Source: Acidobacteriota bacterium (GTDB lineage: Bacteria > Acidobacteriota > Vicinamibacteria > Vicinamibacterales > JAKQTR01). Taken from it: a DNA stretch of 64,000 nucleotides. This document shows, in pieces, positions 8,059 through 16,997 of the stretch (positions are counted from its first letter, which is position 1; every line of letters starts with the position of its first letter). The notes beneath the pieces were generated by a model. The model did not search any database. It was given only the letters and a program-made list of their open reading frames with translations, and had not been told where the DNA came from. Position numbers and translations under genes: made by a program. Location of the stretch: positions 1 to 64,000 of the forward strand of contig JAPKZO010000031.1 of assembly GCA_026393755.1 (NCBI GenBank), given 5' to 3'.

Positions 8059-8472
8059 ATGGCCGACACCAAACCTCCTGCCATCGTCGATCTGACCTGG
8101 AACAGCGGACTGGCGTTCACAGCCCGCGACAGCACACATGCGTGGGTGCTCGATGGGCGCAACCAGGCCGGCCCCTCGCCGGTCATCGCGCTTGCGTCGG
8201 CCCTGGCGGGTTGCATGAGCATCGACCTGGTGGCCATCTTGACCAAGGGACGGCACGCCGTGCGCGCATTGTCCACGCATCTGGTGGGACACCGGGCCGA
8301 CGAGGATCCACGCCGTTTCCTTCGGGTGGAGATGCGCTTCGCGCTCGACACCGACGCCTCGCCCGATCAGATCCAGCGCGCCATCGATTTGTCGCGCGAG
8401 AAGTACTGCTCGGTGTGGCATTCCCTGCGCCAGGACATCGAACTGATCACGAGCATCGAACCTGCGAGTTGA
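8059..8472 (+). CDS. OsmC/Ohr family protein
   Basis: This 137-residue protein has the OsmC fold signature. The two conserved redox cysteines are Cys52 (ALAGCMSIDLV) and Cys117 (EKYCSVWHSL), separated as in thiol-dependent hydroperoxide peroxidases of the YhfA/OsmC branch. It probably reduces organic hydroperoxides or persulfides in the cytoplasm. The start is the ATG at 8059. A TAGAAT hexamer at 8043-8048 lies only 10 nt upstream, and there is no Shine-Dalgarno sequence, so a leaderless transcript is possible. Confidence 0.85.
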   Translation: MADTKPPAIVDLTWNSGLAFTARDSTHAWVLDGRNQAGPSPVIALASALAGCMSIDLVAILTKGRHAVRALSTHLVGHRADEDPRRFLRVEMRFALDTDASPDQIQRAIDLSREKYCSVWHSLRQDIELITSIEPAS

Positions 8473-8535
8473 CGCCGGGGTGACCAATCACCGTTTCGCT
8501 TGGCAAGATCAGACCCAGAGACGACGACTGGGCCG

Positions 8536-9642
8536 ATGAGAGGAGAGACAGCCCCGGTGGCCCCTACCCAGAATCGTCGCGCCTACATCGACTGGATGCG
8601 TGGGTTGAGCGTCCTGTTCATGGTCGAGATTCACTCGCTCGACGCATGGACACGGGTGACCGAACGCAAGACGTCAGCATATTTCGTGGCCGATTTTTTC
8701 GGCGGACTTGCGGCTCCGATGTTCCTGTTTCTTGCCGGCGTGTCGGTCGTGATGGCGGGTGCGGCGCGGGCCAGGCGGACCGGAGATCGGACACAGGCCG
8801 CCCGATCGGTTCAGAGGCGCGGATGGGAGATCTTCGGACTGGCGTTCCTCTTTCGGCTGCAGAGCTTCATCCTGAGTCCCGGCGCCACGCTGCGGGGCAT
8901 CTTCAAGGCGGACATCCTCAACATCATGGGGCCGGCCATTGCCGCGGCGGCGTACCTCTGGGGCCGGCTGTCGAATCGCGGGGTCCGGCTGGCGACGTTT
9001 GCGGCGCTGGCGATCGCGTTCACGGCGGTGACGCCGCTGGTTCGGATGTTGACGTGGCCTGAGGCGATCGTCTTCGGTTGGTACATCACGCCGGTCCCGA
9101 AGATGAGCGTCTTCACGTTCTTTCCGTGGACGGGGTTTGTGTTTGCCGGCGCTCTGTTCGGCGAGATTCTGACGCTTGCGAAGACGGCTGCCGAGGAATG
9201 GCGGATCAACCGGTGGTTCTTCGCCGCCGGCATGCTCCTCGTCGCGGGCGGGTGTGGCGGGGCCTGTCTTCCGTCGCCGTATCCGCCAGGCCTGTCGAAC
9301 TTCTGGACGACGTCACCGGCGTACTTCTCGATCAAGATCGGCATCATGCTGGTGTTGATGTGCGCCATCTATCTCTATGTCCAGCGCCCGCTGTCATCCG
9401 AACCCAGGAACCCGGCGTCCAGCCCGATGCTGGAATTCGGCCGGTCGTCGCTGTTCGTCTACTGGATTCACGTCGAGATCGCCTACGGCATCTTCTCGCA
9501 CCCGTTGCACCAGCGGCTGTTCGTGTGGCAATCACTGGCCGCGTTCATGATGTTTGCGGCGTTGCTCTACCGCGTCACCGTCTTCAAGACGCGACTGGTC
9601 GCCTCCTGGCGAGCCAGGGCTACCGAGCCCCAGTCCGCCTGA
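8536..9642 (+). CDS. Polytopic membrane protein, DUF1624 / HGSNAT-like acyltransferase
   Basis: This protein of about 368 residues has some ten predicted membrane helices. The N-terminus YIDWMRGLSVLFMVEIHSL matches the start of the DUF1624/heparan-glucosaminide N-acetyltransferase-like family, where the helix-1 His is thought to take part in transmembrane acyl transfer. The substrate is unknown. The ATG at 8536 is used; an in-frame TTG at 8500 would add twelve polar residues and has no better ribosome site. The 3' end runs directly into the remnant of an outer-membrane barrel gene (9639-9863), which suggests a deletion joined two unrelated genes here. Confidence 0.75.
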   Translation: MRGETAPVAPTQNRRAYIDWMRGLSVLFMVEIHSLDAWTRVTERKTSAYFVADFFGGLAAPMFLFLAGVSVVMAGAARARRTGDRTQAARSVQRRGWEIFGLAFLFRLQSFILSPGATLRGIFKADILNIMGPAIAAAAYLWGRLSNRGVRLATFAALAIAFTAVTPLVRMLTWPEAIVFGWYITPVPKMSVFTFFPWTGFVFAGALFGEILTLAKTAAEEWRINRWFFAAGMLLVAGGCGGACLPSPYPPGLSNFWTTSPAYFSIKIGIMLVLMCAIYLYVQRPLSSEPRNPASSPMLEFGRSSLFVYWIHVEIAYGIFSHPLHQRLFVWQSLAAFMMFAALLYRVTVFKTRLVASWRARATEPQSA

Positions 9643-9863
9643 CGGACTTCGGCGTGCGGGCCGCGTACACCGGGGGGTTCGAGCCCATCCCGAACGAGCG
9701 GATCGAACTGAGCGCCTACTACACTTACGAGAAGTACAGCTTCGCCGACGCCTACACGAGCGGCACGACGATGATGCCGTTCGGTGTTTCCATTTTCATG
9801 AAAGCGGACAGCGGCCCGTACAAGGCCCACGTGCTCTACACAAAGCTGACGTACCGCTTCTAG
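9639..9863 (+). pseudogene. C-terminal remnant of an outer-membrane beta-barrel protein
   Basis: In a frame different from the upstream gene, about 74 codons read as alternating amphipathic strands (RIELSAYYTYEKY, AHVLYTKLTYRF) and end in a terminal Phe before TAG at 9861-9863. That is the classic BAM-targeting end of an outer-membrane barrel. No start codon, signal peptide or upstream barrel is present, and the frame begins inside the 3' end of the DUF1624-like gene. It is best read as the tail of a deleted gene. It is similar in style to barrels that partner multiheme cytochromes (MtrB/PioB type), but the match is too short to be sure. Confidence 0.55.
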
Positions 9864-10228
9864 CACGACTACCCTGAGCTCGGCATGCGCCGCGAACCGC
9901 GTGGTTCGTCGCGCAGTTCGAGCCGAAGGGGCCACCATCTCGAGGTTGAGGGCCGGAACGACGCACCGGCCCTCAACCACTTCTTCCCGCCATGAACTCA
10001 TCCCGAACCTCTTCGTAAATGGCTTGTAACTTATTGTGTAAGAACTAGTTAGCCGTAACAGCGCCGTCGTTATGCGACCCCGCACCGACAAGTCGTAAGG
10101 ATTCCGGCCAGAAAACCATTGAGATTGGGGCACTTGGGCCATAGAATCGCGCCCGGAGCGTAGAGTTCCCGGACTTGTTGTTGGCGATCCGCCTGATTTC
10201 ACGGGCGGTTTTCACATGGTGGTCCTCA
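9864..10228. other. Intergenic spacer, partly low GC
   Basis: No gene is visible in this 365-base spacer. It contains the strong hairpin at 9944-9978. A markedly AT-richer stretch at about 10012-10075 includes TTGTAA (10024-10029) and TAGTTA (10046-10051) spaced 16 nt apart, a weak promoter candidate for the DGQHR gene. The base composition change suggests the DGQHR gene and its leader entered by transfer. Confidence 0.5.
9944..9978. terminator. Strong hairpin, terminator-like
   Basis: A perfect 13-bp stem, GGTTGAGGGCCGG/CCGGCCCTCAACC, surrounds a 9-nt loop. No T tract follows on either strand (ACTTCTTCCC downstream), so it is not a textbook intrinsic terminator. It may block transcription or act as a structured repeat behind the barrel remnant. 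Confidence 0.55.
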
Positions 10229-11362
10229 ATGATCAAGGTGTCTGCTATCCAGATGCAGCAGTTCGGCGTGCGGTTCTACCAGGCGTCGCTCACCGCGAAG
10301 GATATCGACAAGCTCGTGAGGTTCGAGGTGCTCACTTACGGCGAACAGACGCATCCCGCTGTCCGGGGCAAGAAGCGACCGATCTCGACGGCCAAGGTGA
10401 ACTGGGACCTGCTCGAACGTCGCATCGGCGCGAGCGACAAGGCCTACCAGCGGCAGATCATCCGCCGCAAGATTGACGAACTGGTTCAGTACTTCGAGCA
10501 GTGCCGAGTGGCGCGCGACTTGCCGTCGATTCCCGGCGCCGTCATCATCTCATGCGACGAGAAGCTCTCGTTTGATCCGGTCGAGGAGGGCTCGCCGCTG
10601 GGCGTTCTCAACGTGCCCGCGCGGGAAGGGATCCTGCGCGCGATCGACGGTCAGCATCGTCTGCTGGCGATGCATGCCGACATCGAGCGTTTTGGCAAGG
10701 AGATGTTCACCGTGCCAGCCGTGATCTTCGACCAGCTCCCGGAAGACCACATCGTGCAGATGTTCGTCACCATCAACGCCAAGCACACGAGGCTGAACTC
10801 CTCGCATCTGGTGAGCCTGTCGGGGCGCCAGTTGTACAGGGACGATAGTCTTGCGGCCGCCCACGACATCGTGCGCGCGCTCAACGAACGCGAACAGTCG
10901 CCGCTTTGCGGGGACATCAAGCTGCTTGGCGTCGGCAAAGGGCACGTCGCCCAGGCGCCGATGGCACAGGAGTTGAAGCGGCTGTTCCAGTCGGAAGCCT
11001 TCGGCGGTTCACGGAAGACGCAGGACTTCCAGGAAGAATCCAAGCGGTTCTTCGTCAATTACTTCAAGCAGATCGCGCTCGTGTTCGTCGCGGCGTGGAA
11101 CGGGCGGAAGTACTCCATCAAGTCGTCCGCCGCCCTTCGCGCCTTCATTCGCGTCGCACCGGAGGTGGTCCGCCGCCTCGATCAGGAACACGTCGATCGC
11201 ACCGACTTCCGGGCCATCGGGCGCGTGATCTCGCCGTGGGGCCACCGCATCGGAGATCTCCGGTTCGAAACCGAAGGCGCCTGGAAGAAGAGCACCTCGG
11301 TCGACGCGCTCTCGAAGGAGCTGCGACTGGCGCTGCAGTACCCGGAAGGCACGATGGTGTGA
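10229..11362 (+). CDS. Orphan DGQHR-domain protein (DndB-like)
   Basis: This 377-residue protein carries the hallmark DGQHR motif exactly (Asp140-Arg144, context AIDGQHRLLAM), followed by FVTINAKHTRL, both typical of the DGQHR family. The best-known member is DndB, the regulator of DNA phosphorothioation, and other members occur in 7-deazaguanine DNA-modification islands and phages. Here it stands alone: no dndA/C/D/E, queuosine-like modification or restriction genes are adjacent. The ATG at 10229 is used because the open frame upstream is poorly protein-like. The preceding spacer is AT-rich, which hints at acquisition. Its role in this genome is unknown. Confidence 0.8.
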   Translation: MIKVSAIQMQQFGVRFYQASLTAKDIDKLVRFEVLTYGEQTHPAVRGKKRPISTAKVNWDLLERRIGASDKAYQRQIIRRKIDELVQYFEQCRVARDLPSIPGAVIISCDEKLSFDPVEEGSPLGVLNVPAREGILRAIDGQHRLLAMHADIERFGKEMFTVPAVIFDQLPEDHIVQMFVTINAKHTRLNSSHLVSLSGRQLYRDDSLAAAHDIVRALNEREQSPLCGDIKLLGVGKGHVAQAPMAQELKRLFQSEAFGGSRKTQDFQEESKRFFVNYFKQIALVFVAAWNGRKYSIKSSAALRAFIRVAPEVVRRLDQEHVDRTDFRAIGRVISPWGHRIGDLRFETEGAWKKSTSVDALSKELRLALQYPEGTMV

Positions 11363-11381
11363 GGGACGGGGACGGGGCTGT

Positions 11382-13745
11382 CTATCTGTCCGTCCCCAGT
11401 ATCACGCCGCGGTACTTCTGATACAGCCACGAGCCCAGCAGGAGTGCCAGTCCCAGGCCGATGAAGCCGATGATGCGGTAGATGCTGCCCAGCCTCGACA
11501 GGTCAACCAGGAACACCTTCCCCACGGTGAGCGCGAGCAGCGCGAGCGCCAGATAGCGCACCGGCGCGTACCGCCGGTTGATGCCGACGATGATGAGAGC
11601 CGTCCCGTAGATGGCCCAGGCAACCGAGAGAGAGGTCAGCCTGGCGAGATCAGCGTTGGCGTCCTCAGCCGCCCGCATCCGCCAGTAGAAGCTGATCTCG
11701 GTCGAGATGAGCAGCACCGTCAACAGGTTGGCTGCGATGATGAACATGCCGATTTCGGGAGCGGCACGATCGCCCAAGTCGGCTCCCTCGCGTTTGTGGA
11801 GATACGCCAGCGCGTAACAGGCGGCAACGATGACGAGCGTGACGCCGAAGCGGGCGTTGAAGACCGGTGTGAATCCGGCCGCTGCATCGAAGAACCCGAC
11901 TGACATCAGCCGGACGGTCGTGCCCGCCAGCAGCAAGGTTCCGCCGAGGCGCATCCAGTCGCGTCTGGTCCGCAGCCCGACCCACACCACGGCCACCGAT
12001 TCCGCGGTCCATCCGACGATCCTCATCCAGTCGTCGAACTCCAGGCCGATCGCGAAGCCCACGAAGGCGAATCCAAGCGCCAGGCTGTTGGGGCCGGCGT
12101 CGCCCGTGAGCGCGCCGAAGTACCACGCCATGCCGAAATGCCATAGCGCCAGACCCAGCGCCAGCGACGAGGCCATCTGTGGCGCAAACGCATCGACGAC
12201 CAGGTAGGCTCCGCCAAACAGCGCGAGGCCGTTGGCGTGGAAGAGCACCAGGTCGCCGACGGGCCACTGGTCCGAGCCCTTTCGGCTGATCCGCTCGCCC
12301 TGCGCGATCAAGTGCATCCCGTACATCGCCAGCATCACCACCAGGCTGCCCACGCGCCAGCCAGGCGTGGTGTGCCTCGTCAGCCACTCCAGGAACACGG
12401 GGGTCGTCACCGCAAACACCGCCAGCCTCACCCACGCTCTATCGAACTTCACACTCGCCAGCACGCCGACCAGCGTCACGATCGTCAGGTAGACGAGCAG
12501 CGGCAACGAGTGCGGCAGGAGGTTATTGAGCGACGCGACATGAAACGCGGCGGGGGCCGTCCACAACACCACCGAGACGATGTCGCCCGTTTCGGTGCGG
12601 GCACGCCTGGTGGTCCAGAGCAGGTAAGCGAACATCCCGCAGAAGATCGTCAGGAACACCTCGGTCGTGACGTACTTGTCGGGCGTGTAGTACCGCGAGG
12701 CCCAGGCGGCAAACGTGAGAAACGTCAGCAGGTAGCTCGCCAGATTCACGGCCGGCCAGCTCCGGCGTTGGGCCAGCAGCATGGTTCCGGCAACCAGGAT
12801 CGCGTCGTACGTGAGCAGCACCACCTGGGCATCCTCGTTGCGGCCCACGAGAAACGGGGTCGCGAATCCGCCGAGCACGGCGACAAAGGCAAGGCCCTGC
12901 GAGCTCTCCCGGTCCGCGACGAAGGCAGCGCCAACCGAGATGATGACCATCAATCCGAACGCGACGGGCTGCGCCACCAAGCCGTAGAAGTTGAACGCCG
13001 CGTAGGTCGAGAAGTACATCGCGACAAAGCCGCCACCCGCGACGATCTCTCCATAGAGGCGGTAGCCCCGGCCCGAGATCGCCAAGCCGCCAGTGACCAT
13101 GCCGATCCCGATGACGCCGCCCAGCACCACGCGGGTCGTCTCGTTGATCCACTGGTTGTCAAAGGCGTACTTGATGAAGAACCCCAGGCCGAGCAACAGC
13201 ACCGCCATCCCCGCATACAGCTGCCAGCGCCCCCCGATCGTGGTCTCGAGCGTGTCGGATACGCGGTCGGCCTGAACCGGCGGCGCGGAGGGACCGGGAA
13301 CTGTCTCAGCCGACACGCCGCCGAGCGAGCGGGTCGCACCCTCCGGAGTCGATACGTCCGCCGCCGGGGCGGGGCCGCGGTCGGCCGAAGACGCGGTCGT
13401 CAAGGGCACAGGCGCGACAATGGGCGGTGCGGCCGCCACCGGCTTCTGATACGACGCCACACGCGGAGCGGCGTCGGTGATGCCGGCAACTGAGGCTGCG
13501 GGAGCCAGCGGCGTCACTCGACCCGCATCAGTCGGCACGGAGGCCGCTGTTCCGGGCCGTTCCGCCATGAGCTTGTGCAGTGTGGAGCGAACTCGCTCCA
13601 GATCGTCGCCCCGCCGCGCCAGTTCGGCGCGCAGCTCGTCCAATTCGTTCCGCAGGCGATGCGTCCTGAGAAAGGCCAGAATAGGCAGGACGAGGACGGT
13701 GAAACAGACGAAGGCCAGGAAGATCAGCCCGGACAGCACGCGCAT
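11382..13745 (-). CDS. Large polytopic membrane protein, DUF2339
   Basis: This is a 787-residue protein. A short N-terminal helix (residues 1-25) is followed by a charged coiled-coil segment of roughly 30 residues and a Pro/Ala-rich disordered linker to about residue 160. Then come some twenty or more membrane helices beginning with GGRWQLYAGMAVLLLGLGFF, the DUF2339 opening motif. The function of DUF2339 is unknown; members are predicted envelope proteins. The start at 13745 is chosen because GGAGG lies 5 nt upstream; the alternative ATG at 13757 overlaps that ribosome site. Confidence 0.82.
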   Translation of the reverse strand: MRVLSGLIFLAFVCFTVLVLPILAFLRTHRLRNELDELRAELARRGDDLERVRSTLHKLMAERPGTAASVPTDAGRVTPLAPAASVAGITDAAPRVASYQKPVAAAPPIVAPVPLTTASSADRGPAPAADVSTPEGATRSLGGVSAETVPGPSAPPVQADRVSDTLETTIGGRWQLYAGMAVLLLGLGFFIKYAFDNQWINETTRVVLGGVIGIGMVTGGLAISGRGYRLYGEIVAGGGFVAMYFSTYAAFNFYGLVAQPVAFGLMVIISVGAAFVADRESSQGLAFVAVLGGFATPFLVGRNEDAQVVLLTYDAILVAGTMLLAQRRSWPAVNLASYLLTFLTFAAWASRYYTPDKYVTTEVFLTIFCGMFAYLLWTTRRARTETGDIVSVVLWTAPAAFHVASLNNLLPHSLPLLVYLTIVTLVGVLASVKFDRAWVRLAVFAVTTPVFLEWLTRHTTPGWRVGSLVVMLAMYGMHLIAQGERISRKGSDQWPVGDLVLFHANGLALFGGAYLVVDAFAPQMASSLALGLALWHFGMAWYFGALTGDAGPNSLALGFAFVGFAIGLEFDDWMRIVGWTAESVAVVWVGLRTRRDWMRLGGTLLLAGTTVRLMSVGFFDAAAGFTPVFNARFGVTLVIVAACYALAYLHKREGADLGDRAAPEIGMFIIAANLLTVLLISTEISFYWRMRAAEDANADLARLTSLSVAWAIYGTALIIVGINRRYAPVRYLALALLALTVGKVFLVDLSRLGSIYRIIGFIGLGLALLLGSWLYQKYRGVILGTDR

Positions 13746-13954
13746 GACGACCTCCATGGAGCAGGCGTCCAGCCTCGTTCTCTACCCAGAGCTCACATGT
13801 GTCGTGTTCGCCGCCGGCTCAGAACCACCACGATGGATGGGGGCCTGGGCTGAGGTTGTGCTCAACACGACTGAGCCGAAGGGTAGCGTGAGATTCGTAG
13901 AAGATACACTTCCGGCCGCCGTTTGTCGCGCGCGAAATGGGAGGAGGAAGGTGC

Positions 13955-15187
13955 CTATGTCCGATATTCCGCATTGATCCGGACGTACTCCGCGCTGAGG
14001 TCGCACGTCCAGACCGTAGCTGAACTCGATCCGCCGCCGCCGAGGTTGACCTCGATATCGATCTCGCTGCCTGCCAGGTAGCTGGCCGCCTCCGGCGCGC
14101 GGTCGTCATGGGGGATGCCGCCGCTGAACAGCACAACAGGCCCGACCCGAACCTGCGCCCGCTCGACGTCAAACGCGACACCGGCCCGGCCGGCAGCGGC
14201 GACCAACCGGCCCCAGTTGGGATCGGCTCCGTGGATCGCGGTCTTCACGAGCAGCGAATTGGCAATCACCTGGGCTGCCCGCCTGGCGTCTTCAGGGGTT
14301 GCGGCCCCGCTCGCGGTGATCGACACCAGCTTGGTCGCCCCCTCGCCGCCGCGGACAATCGCCCTTGCGAGGAAGCCGCATACCTCTACGAGCCCGGCCA
14401 CGAGCGCCTGATACAGGTTGCCTTCGATGACGACCGCGCTCGCCCCGTTCGCGAGCAGGAAGACGGTGTCGTTGGTTGACGTGTCGCCATCGACGCTGAT
14501 CGCGTTGAACGTGACTTCGGCCGCCTCGACCAGCGCCCGTCGCAGGACTGCCGGATCGACCGACGCGTCGGTCGTCAGGAATCCGAGCATGGTTGCCATG
14601 TGCGGCTCGATCATGCCGGCGCCTTTGGCGATCCCGCCAATATGAAACGCCCCCGCCGCCGTCAACACCCTGACCGCTGTTTCCTTCGGCTCGCGGTCCG
14701 TCGTCATGATGGCAAGCGCCGCCTCGTGATGGGCGTCACGGGAGAGCGCCCTGGCGGCCAGCGTCGTCCCGCTCTTGATCTTGTCGAGGTCCAGTTGCAC
14801 GCCGATGACGCCCGTCGAGGCGACCAGTACCTGTTCGGTCCGACAGCCGACGGCCGACGCGACGAAAGCGGCCGACCCCCGCGCGACGGCCAGCCCTTCG
14901 GGCCCGGTGCAGGCGTTCGCGCATCCGCTGTTGACGATGATGGCGGAGGCGAGGCCGCCAGACGCGGCGAGATGCTCGCGGGAGACGAGCACCGAGGCGG
15001 CCTGGGCTCTGTTGGTCGTAAAGACGCCGGCGGCCGATGCCGGAGCGTCGGAGACGATCAGCGCGAGGTCGAGTCCTCCGGTTTTCTTGATGCCGGATGC
15101 GCAGGCCGCGACGCGAAAGCCGGATGGCGCGGTGATGCCGCCCGGGACGTGATCGATCGTGACGCCGGGCGGGACGAACGTGTTCAC
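13955..15187 (-). CDS. argJ: Bifunctional ornithine acetyltransferase / N-acetylglutamate synthase
   Basis: This 410-residue enzyme transfers the acetyl group of N-acetylornithine to glutamate, closing the acetyl cycle of arginine synthesis. The self-cleavage site is clear: KGAGMIEPHMATMLGF, where the Ala-Thr bond is cut and Thr199 becomes the nucleophile of the beta chain. The oxyanion-hole stretch STGVIG is present at 124-129. It is the last gene of the argC-B-D-A-J operon and overlaps the acetyltransferase gene by 4 nt (ATGA). The ortholog type (bifunctional or monofunctional) cannot be told from sequence alone. Confidence 0.95.
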   Translation of the reverse strand: MNTFVPPGVTIDHVPGGITAPSGFRVAACASGIKKTGGLDLALIVSDAPASAAGVFTTNRAQAASVLVSREHLAASGGLASAIIVNSGCANACTGPEGLAVARGSAAFVASAVGCRTEQVLVASTGVIGVQLDLDKIKSGTTLAARALSRDAHHEAALAIMTTDREPKETAVRVLTAAGAFHIGGIAKGAGMIEPHMATMLGFLTTDASVDPAVLRRALVEAAEVTFNAISVDGDTSTNDTVFLLANGASAVVIEGNLYQALVAGLVEVCGFLARAIVRGGEGATKLVSITASGAATPEDARRAAQVIANSLLVKTAIHGADPNWGRLVAAAGRAGVAFDVERAQVRVGPVVLFSGGIPHDDRAPEAASYLAGSEIDIEVNLGGGGSSSATVWTCDLSAEYVRINAEYRT

Positions 15188-15759
15188 GAGAAGATCTCCC
15201 CGAAGACCGCCGTTGCAGGACGCGGGCCGACCCGCGTGTCAACCATTGCGTACTGGCCGCATTTCTGGAAGAGCGCGCAGCTCCAGCAATCGGCCGACAC
15301 CTTCTCGGGCAGCCAGGAGTGCGGCACGATTGAAAAGCCCAGTCTGACGAAGAAGCGCGGGTCGTGCGTGAATGCGCAGAGTGTTCCATAGTGGACGCTG
15401 CGCGCGCGGCGCCTCAGTTGCTCGATGACCATCCGGCCCACACCCAGGCCGCGCGCCGCCTCATCCACCACCAGTGACCGCACTTCGGCGACGCCGCGGC
15501 TGAGGGGGGCCAGTTCGGCGCAGGCGAGCACCGTGCCATCCTTGATGGCGACGACAAAGCGCGACGCGTGCGTCACCGTGTCGCCAGGCGAGCGGGGCAG
15601 CAGATGTCCGGCGTGCTGATAACGCGCGATCAGGCCATGGATGAACGGCGCATCGCCGACCGTGGCCAGTCGCACCTCGGGCGCGCCGGTATCGGGCGGC
15701 GGCCGCAAGTCTGGCGCCGCGGCCTGCGGCACCGTGGCGAGGACGGGAAGCACGATCAT
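15184..15759 (-). CDS. argA: Short-type N-acetylglutamate synthase (GNAT)
   Basis: This 191-residue GNAT acetyltransferase probably makes N-acetylglutamate, the first step of arginine synthesis. The acetyl-CoA loop is visible as RGLGVGRMVIEQL. The C-terminal stretch DCWSCALFQKCGQYAMV is typical of the stand-alone short synthases (Mycobacterium ArgA type), which lack the amino-acid kinase domain. The N-terminal 25 residues are Pro/Ala-rich and may be dispensable. It lies inside the arginine operon, overlapping argD and argJ by 4 nt each. With argJ also present, it would serve an anaplerotic role. Confidence 0.82.
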   Translation of the reverse strand: MIVLPVLATVPQAAAPDLRPPPDTGAPEVRLATVGDAPFIHGLIARYQHAGHLLPRSPGDTVTHASRFVVAIKDGTVLACAELAPLSRGVAEVRSLVVDEAARGLGVGRMVIEQLRRRARSVHYGTLCAFTHDPRFFVRLGFSIVPHSWLPEKVSADCWSCALFQKCGQYAMVDTRVGPRPATAVFGEIFS

Positions 15760-16997
15760 GACGTGACCGCCTCTCTCGCGATGTCGGCGAGCACGCCGTC
15801 CAGCAGCACCAGTGCCTGGTCCAACTCGGCGGAGGTGATCACAAACGGCGGAAGCATGCGCACCACCGTGCCCGCCGTCCGATTGACGAGCAATCCGCGC
15901 TCGAGCGCCGCATCGATGACGGGGGCCGCATCGACCTTCAGATCAAGCCCCCACATGAGGCCGGCGCCGCGAACCTCGCGAACCATCGGGTGCTTCACGG
16001 CCAGCGCCCGCAAGCCCTCGCCGAACTGTCCGCCGACTTCGCGGATGTGCTCCTGCAGGCCGCCGCTGGTGAGCGCCTCGAGAAAGACGAGCGCCGCCCG
16101 GCACGCCAGGAGGTTCCCGCCGTAGGTCGTGCCGTGGTCGCCAAAGGAGATCGCTGACGCCACCGGCTGCGACACCAGTGCGGCACCGACCGACACGCCC
16201 GCACCGAGGGCTTTGCCGACGGCCGCAAGATCAGGATGGATGCCCAGGCGCTGGTACGCGAACGTGCTGCCCGTCCGCCCGAGACCGCACTGGACCTCGT
16301 CTGCGATGATCAACGCGCCGGTGCGGTCGCGCGAGCGCTCGAGGGCGGCGGCCATCTCCGCGCTGAGCGGCCGGATGCCGCCTTCTCCCTGCACGGCTTC
16401 CACGATGATGGCGGCTGTGGTCGACGACACCGCCGCGTCGAGCGCGTCGGCGTCGCTGGCCGGGACCCACGTCACGTTGCCGAGCAGCGGCTCGAAGGGC
16501 GCGCGGTAGTGTTCGTCCCAGGTCACCGACAGCGAGCCGATGGTCCGGCCGTGGAATCCGTGCTCGAGCGCCACGAATCCATTCCGCCGGCGATCGCCCG
16601 AGGTGTACCAGAACCGGCGCGCGAATTTCAGGCACGCCTCGACCGCTTCCGTGCCGCTGTTGCAGATGAAGACACGCGGAAGGCCAGAGAGCGCGGTGAG
16701 CAGGGCAGCGACCTGACCCTGCAGTTCGTGGTAGTAGAGGTTCGACGTGTGGATCAGCGTCCGGGCCTGATCCGCCAGTGCGGCCGCCAGGGCGGGATTG
16801 GCGTGACCCAGCGATACGACGCCGATGCCCGAGATCAGATCAAGATAGCGCTGGCCGCGGTTGTCGTAGAGGTAGACGCCTTCACCGCGCCTGAAGACGA
16901 CCGGAGCCCGGCGATACGTCTGGAGAAGGTGCTCTTGTTCGAGCGCCTTCACCTGAGAATCCCGTGCGCCAGATTCGATGGACAGTGGAGACGTCAT
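15756..16997 (-). CDS. argD: Acetylornithine aminotransferase
   Basis: This is a 413-residue class III PLP aminotransferase, converting N-acetylglutamate semialdehyde to N-acetylornithine. The family signature LIIADEVQCGLGRTG and the PLP lysine in AVGKALGAG are present, with TTYGGNLLACRAAL further on. It may also act on succinyl-diaminopimelate pathway substrates, as many ArgD enzymes do. It overlaps argB and the acetyltransferase gene by 4 nt on each side, implying translational coupling. Confidence 0.93.
   Translation of the reverse strand: MTSPLSIESGARDSQVKALEQEHLLQTYRRAPVVFRRGEGVYLYDNRGQRYLDLISGIGVVSLGHANPALAAALADQARTLIHTSNLYYHELQGQVAALLTALSGLPRVFICNSGTEAVEACLKFARRFWYTSGDRRRNGFVALEHGFHGRTIGSLSVTWDEHYRAPFEPLLGNVTWVPASDADALDAAVSSTTAAIIVEAVQGEGGIRPLSAEMAAALERSRDRTGALIIADEVQCGLGRTGSTFAYQRLGIHPDLAAVGKALGAGVSVGAALVSQPVASAISFGDHGTTYGGNLLACRAALVFLEALTSGGLQEHIREVGGQFGEGLRALAVKHPMVREVRGAGLMWGLDLKVDAAPVIDAALERGLLVNRTAGTVVRMLPPFVITSAELDQALVLLDGVLADIAREAVTS

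Noticed and set aside
12237-13493. A 418-codon open frame antisense to the DUF2339 gene
   Set aside because: Its Arg/His/Gln-rich composition without domain pattern is typical of a shadow; the minus-strand membrane protein explains the region.
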